Source: JACDAN01 sp963834825
GTDB lineage: Bacteria > Actinomycetota > Thermoleophilia > Gaiellales > Gaiellaceae
Reading direction: 5' to 3'
Length of the DNA: 64,000 nt
Assembly (NCBI GenBank): GCA_963834825.1
Contig: CAWICZ010000014.1
Span: forward strand, 62,001-126,000
Below are positions 60,747 through 64,000 of the stretch, in pieces (position 1 is the stretch's first letter; the number at the start of each line of letters is the position of its first letter). Made by a program: the position numbers and the translations under genes. The notes below the pieces were generated by a model, which worked only from the letters and a program-made list of their open reading frames with translations, ran no database searches and was not told where the DNA came from.

Positions 60747-62945
60747 CTACGCCGAGACGGGCGTCGGCTTCGTCTCAGGCGGAGCCTCGGCGTCGGACAC
60801 GTCGAAGCGAGGCAGCCATTCGAGCCAGCTCGGCAGGTACCAGTTCCAGTCGCCGAGCAGCTTCATCGAGGCGGGCAGCAGGACTCCGCGGACGATCGTC
60901 GCGTCGATCAGGATCGCCACCGCGAGCCCGACACCGAACTGCTTGAAGAACAGCAGTGAGAGCGCGATGAAGACGCCGAAGACGAACACCATGACGATCG
61001 CGGCACTCGTGACGACGCCGGCGGTCGTCTTGATTCCGTGGGCCACCGCTTCCTCCGTGGACGCGCCGCCCTGGACCGCCTCGCGGATGCGACTCAGGAG
61101 GAACACGTGGTAGTCCATGGAGAGCCCGAAGAGGATCACGAACAAGAGCAGCGGGACGACGGGTTCGATACCCGCCGTCGAGCTGAACCCGAGCAGGCCC
61201 TTGCCGACGCCGTGCTGGAACACGAGCACGAGCACGCCGTACGCGGCGCCCACCGAGAGCAGGTTGAGCACGATCGCCTTTGCCGCGATCACGGGCGAGC
61301 GGAAAGCGACGAGCATGAGCAGAAAGGCGAAGACGAGCACGAACGCCACGACGGGCGGCAGGCTCGACTTGATGCCGTTGGCGCCGTCGATCCACTGGGC
61401 CGTGAGGCCCGTGACGCCCGCCTCGGCATCCGGAAGAGCACCCACGGTCGTGGGGACGATCTCGTCGCGCAGGAGGGCCAGGGACGCGTTCGACTCAGCG
61501 TCCGTGCCGTTCCCCCTGATCGGCACCGTGATGTCCGCAACCGTCCCTGCGTCGTTGACGTCGACGGTGATCGGCTCGTACATCCGACCGCTCGCCAGGG
61601 CCCGCTGCTCGAGTCGCCGGATCGCAGCTTGCATGGTCGGCGCGTTCACGTCCGGCGCCTTGACGACCACGTTGGCCGGGAGTGCTTCGCCGGGAAACGC
61701 GTTCTGCATCCGGTCGTACGTCTGCACGGCCGGCAGGGACTTCGGGAACGTGTCCACGCCCGGCTTCGCAATCCGGAGCTGGAGCGCCGGAAGTGCGAGG
61801 ACGACCAGCAAACCGGCCGCGAGGGCGGCCGACAGTCCGGGCCGACGCATGACGCGGTCGACGATCGCGCCCCAGATCCGGCCCTCGCCGTCGTCGCGGC
61901 GCAGCCGGCTGACGAACGGAATCCGGATCCGGTCGACCCGGTCGCCGAGCCTGGAGAGCAACGCCGGTAGGACGGTGAGCGAACCGAGCATCGCGATCGC
62001 GACGACGAGGATCGTCGCGACGCCGAATGACGCGAAGGTCTCGTCGCCGGTCAGGAACATGCCGGCCATCGCCGTCATCACGGTCAGGCCGGAGACGAGC
62101 ACCGAGCGGCCGGATGTGGCCGCGGCGGCTTCGAGCGCAGCGCGCTCGCTGCGGCCCGCGGCGCGTTCCTCCCGCTCGCGCCGGAGATAGAACATCGAGT
62201 AGTCGACGCCGACCGCCAGCCCGATCAGCAGCACGAGTGCAGGCGCCTCGTTCGCCACGGGGAGGATGTGGCTGGGCAGCGCGATCAGTCCGAAGGTGGC
62301 GAACACCGCCGTCAACGCGAGCAGCAGCGGAATCCCCGCCGCCACGAGCGCGCCGAACGCGATCACGAGGATGACGAGCGTGATCGGGAGTGACAGCAGG
62401 CCGGCCTTCGCCAGGTCGTCCGCGAACGCCGTTTCGACCGCCTTGGCCCCGCTCGCGTAGCCGAACTCGCCGATGAAGAACTCCGGGTGGGCCTGCTGTG
62501 CATCGTCCACCTTGGTCAGGACCGGGTCGATCTTGTCCACCGCGTCGTCGGCGTCACCGCGGATCTGGAACTCGACGAGCGCCGCCCGCCCGTTCTCGGC
62601 GATCTGCGGTGAGCCGACGTTATGGACGGCCTCGAGCTTGGAGATGTCCGCGACGACGTTCTTGATCGCCGCGGTGAACGCGGGATCGGTCGTCCGGAGG
62701 GAAGGATGTTCGATGAAGACGCTCTCGTCCGCGGGCTGCTTGAAACCCGCGTCGAGGATCTTGTCCATCCGGCCGGACTCGCCCGGCCCGGGTGCGTTCG
62801 GGTCGATGAACTTCGTCCCGATCGCGCCGCCGAGAAAGACGGCCACGACGACGAACGCGAGCCAGCCGAACGTCGCGGTCTTCCAGTGGTCGGCGCTCCA
62901 CCTTCCCATCCGCGCCGCCAGGTTGTTGGACTTTGTCGGGGACAT
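60747..62945 (-). CDS. MMPL family RND transporter
   Basis: A 732-residue MMPL exporter. One N-terminal span (WLAFVVVAVFLGGAIGTKF) is followed by a ~130-residue periplasmic domain, a block of five to six spans with VGVDYSMFYLRREREERAAG and ALEAAAATSGRSVLVSGLTV, a second periplasmic domain and another six-span block with FGLSMDYHVFLLSRIREAVQ. The two DYS/DYH segments carry the proton-relay Asp-Tyr pairs. Exports lipids or drugs by proton motive force. The start at 62945 has AAGGAGGAAG upstream. Confidence 0.92.
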   Translation of the reverse strand: MSPTKSNNLAARMGRWSADHWKTATFGWLAFVVVAVFLGGAIGTKFIDPNAPGPGESGRMDKILDAGFKQPADESVFIEHPSLRTTDPAFTAAIKNVVADISKLEAVHNVGSPQIAENGRAALVEFQIRGDADDAVDKIDPVLTKVDDAQQAHPEFFIGEFGYASGAKAVETAFADDLAKAGLLSLPITLVILVIAFGALVAAGIPLLLALTAVFATFGLIALPSHILPVANEAPALVLLIGLAVGVDYSMFYLRREREERAAGRSERAALEAAAATSGRSVLVSGLTVMTAMAGMFLTGDETFASFGVATILVVAIAMLGSLTVLPALLSRLGDRVDRIRIPFVSRLRRDDGEGRIWGAIVDRVMRRPGLSAALAAGLLVVLALPALQLRIAKPGVDTFPKSLPAVQTYDRMQNAFPGEALPANVVVKAPDVNAPTMQAAIRRLEQRALASGRMYEPITVDVNDAGTVADITVPIRGNGTDAESNASLALLRDEIVPTTVGALPDAEAGVTGLTAQWIDGANGIKSSLPPVVAFVLVFAFLLMLVAFRSPVIAAKAIVLNLLSVGAAYGVLVLVFQHGVGKGLLGFSSTAGIEPVVPLLLFVILFGLSMDYHVFLLSRIREAVQGGASTEEAVAHGIKTTAGVVTSAAIVMVFVFGVFIALSLLFFKQFGVGLAVAILIDATIVRGVLLPASMKLLGDWNWYLPSWLEWLPRFDVSDAEAPPETKPTPVSA

Positions 62946-63106
62946 GAGCTTCCTCCTTCGCCGTTCGGGGATCACGCGATCGACGGTAGGGAGGCGGCCG
63001 CCCGCACACATCGTCGGAAGGCCGGAATCGAGCTCGGACCTTCCGATGAACCCGTGTCCTACCGCGGTAGGAGGCGGCCGGCGAGCACGTGGAGTACGTT
63101 CAAGCC

Positions 63107-64000
63107 GTGAAGGCCAGGGATTTTTCGCGCAAGTACTGGTTCGACCTGCTGATCGCCGCCCTCGCGACTGCAGCCATGCTCGAGGTGATCGCGACACGCG
63201 ACTCCACACAGACGACGCTGTGGTTCGGTCTCCCGGCGATCGCGATCCTGGTGCTCCCGATCTTCGCCCGTCGGCGCTTTCCGTTCGGCGGCCCGCTCGC
63301 CTACTTCGTGCTCGCGGCCGGGATCTCGCTCATCGACTGGCAGCTGATCCCGGACCGGGAGAGCTTCTTCGTGGTGGGGCTCGCAGTCGCGTTCCTGCTC
63401 GGGAACCTGCGCAACGCCTGGCAGGCGGGTATCGGCCTGGTCGTCGTTGTCGGCAGCTTGGCGCTCATCGTCAACGAGATTCCCGCACATACGACGGGCG
63501 AGCTCGTCTTCATCCCGATCGATTTCGTGGTCGCCTGGGTTGCCGGCTTCGCTCTGCGCGAACGCTCCGAGCAAGCTGAGGCAGCGGAAGTACGCGCGGC
63601 CGTCGCGGAGCGCGAACGGGACGCGGCCGCACGCATCGCCGTGGCCGAGGAACGCGCGCGGATCGCGCGCGAGCTCCACGACATCGTCGCCCACGCCATC
63701 AGCGTGATGGTGCTCCAGGTCGGCGCCGTCAGGCACAAGCTCCCCGACTGCGCTCGCCGAGGACCGCGATGCGCTCAGGGAGTCGAGCGGGCCGGCCGCA
63801 CAGCGCTTGCCGAGATGCGCCGTCTCCTGGGCGCCATGCGCGCGACGGGGACGAAGCCGAGCTCGCGCCCCAGCCCGGCCTCGATGGCCTCGACTCGCTT
63901 GTGGAAGAGATCGGCCGCGCCGGCCTTCCCGTCGGGCTGCACGTCGAAGGCGAGCCGTGTCGCGCTCCCACGCGCGATCGACCTCTCGGCCTATCGCATC
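63107..64000 (+). CDS. sensor histidine kinase (partial at window end; several frame breaks)
   Basis: Starts with GTG at 63107, divergent from MMPL. Four to five membrane spans (residues ~11-155) precede a coiled linker (EAAEVRAAVAERERDAAARI). The HisKA_3 motif AEERARIARELHDIVAHAIS carries the phospho-acceptor His, placing it in the NarL/DesK-like family. After about 63745 the protein pattern jumps between frames: LAEDRDALR, then VERAGRTALAEMRRLLGAMR, then GDEAELAPQPGLDGLDSLVE and RAIDLSAYRI each sit in different frames. Several single-base changes in 250 bp suggest poor sequence here. The ATPase end is beyond the window. Confidence 0.8.
   Translation, partial: MKARDFSRKYWFDLLIAALATAAMLEVIATRDSTQTTLWFGLPAIAILVLPIFARRRFPFGGPLAYFVLAAGISLIDWQLIPDRESFFVVGLAVAFLLGNLRNAWQAGIGLVVVVGSLALIVNEIPAHTTGELVFIPIDFVVAWVAGFALRERSEQAEAAEVRAAVAERERDAAARIAVAEERARIARELHDIVAHAISVMVLQVGAVRHKLPDCARRGPRCAQGVERAGRTALAEMRRLLGAMRATGTKPSSRPSPASMASTRLWKRSAAPAFPSGCTSKASRVALPRAIDLSAYRI

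Overview
The window is a GC-rich (roughly two thirds G+C) actinobacterial chromosome segment. F420- and flavin-linked oxidoreductases (NADPH:F420 reductase-like, DDN-like, two luciferase-like enzymes), an ECF41-type sigma factor, many HxlR/PadR/TetR regulators, a TIGR03118 protein and PPK2 suggest a soil member of the Thermoleophilia (Gaiellales/Solirubrobacterales) or a close relative; the taxonomic placement is inference. I see no rRNA operon, no intact tRNA, no CRISPR array, no transposase and no integrase. Most loci are one to four genes with an adjacent regulator and a divergent target.

Layout. 0-10.6 kb: end of a multicopper oxidase, a MocR regulator divergent from an MFS and an EamA exporter, a base-excision glycosylase/dinucleotide oxidoreductase/SnoaL operon, a metallo-beta-lactamase-fold hydrolase and a large LuxR-type ATPase regulator. 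10.6-18 kb: redox-stress genes (WrbA, a frameshifted MsrA, an AhpD-like protein), a coiled-coil protein, secreted proteins, an alpha/beta hydrolase and a free-standing ScoMcrA head domain. 18-25.2 kb: an HxlR/berberine-bridge oxidoreductase pair, then a four-gene operon whose members all overlap: methanethiol-oxidase/SBP56, a 46-residue microprotein, a TetR regulator and an alpha/beta-hydrolase/glycosyltransferase fusion. 25.2-31 kb: a YcaQ-like glycosylase, an RTX protein, a UvrA relic, and a TetR/cupin pair with a phased GTCTA operator array. 31-39.6 kb: membrane and signalling genes (PadR+HAAS protein, membrane adenylate cyclase) and a PadR-ABC-FtsX operon. 39.6-44.7 kb: three truncated relics among intact genes, a second DUF899 protein, and an HxlR-controlled LLM/hemerythrin/LUD cluster. 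44.8-53.7 kb: PPK2, a secreted beta-helix protein, a DsbA-like protein, a kinase-like/LPG-synthase membrane fusion and small membrane proteins. 53.7-64 kb: an ECF41 sigma factor and divergent epimerase sharing a mirrored promoter pair, a flavin monooxygenase with a multicopper oxidase carrying an embedded metal-binding cassette, a CpdA-like phosphodiesterase, an LLM enzyme, an MMPL exporter and a sensor kinase running off the end.

Two patterns cut across the window. Several otherwise well-conserved genes carry single-base frame disruptions (msrA, the hydrolase-glycosyltransferase, the RTX tail, hemerythrin, the LPG-synthase-like fusion, the multicopper oxidase twice, the terminal histidine kinase several times); this looks more like residual indel errors in an assembly than coordinated decay. 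Separately, there are true gene relics with large missing pieces (DUF2252, UvrA, alpha/beta hydrolase, FCD regulator, FAD oxidase), so some regions really have been eroded.
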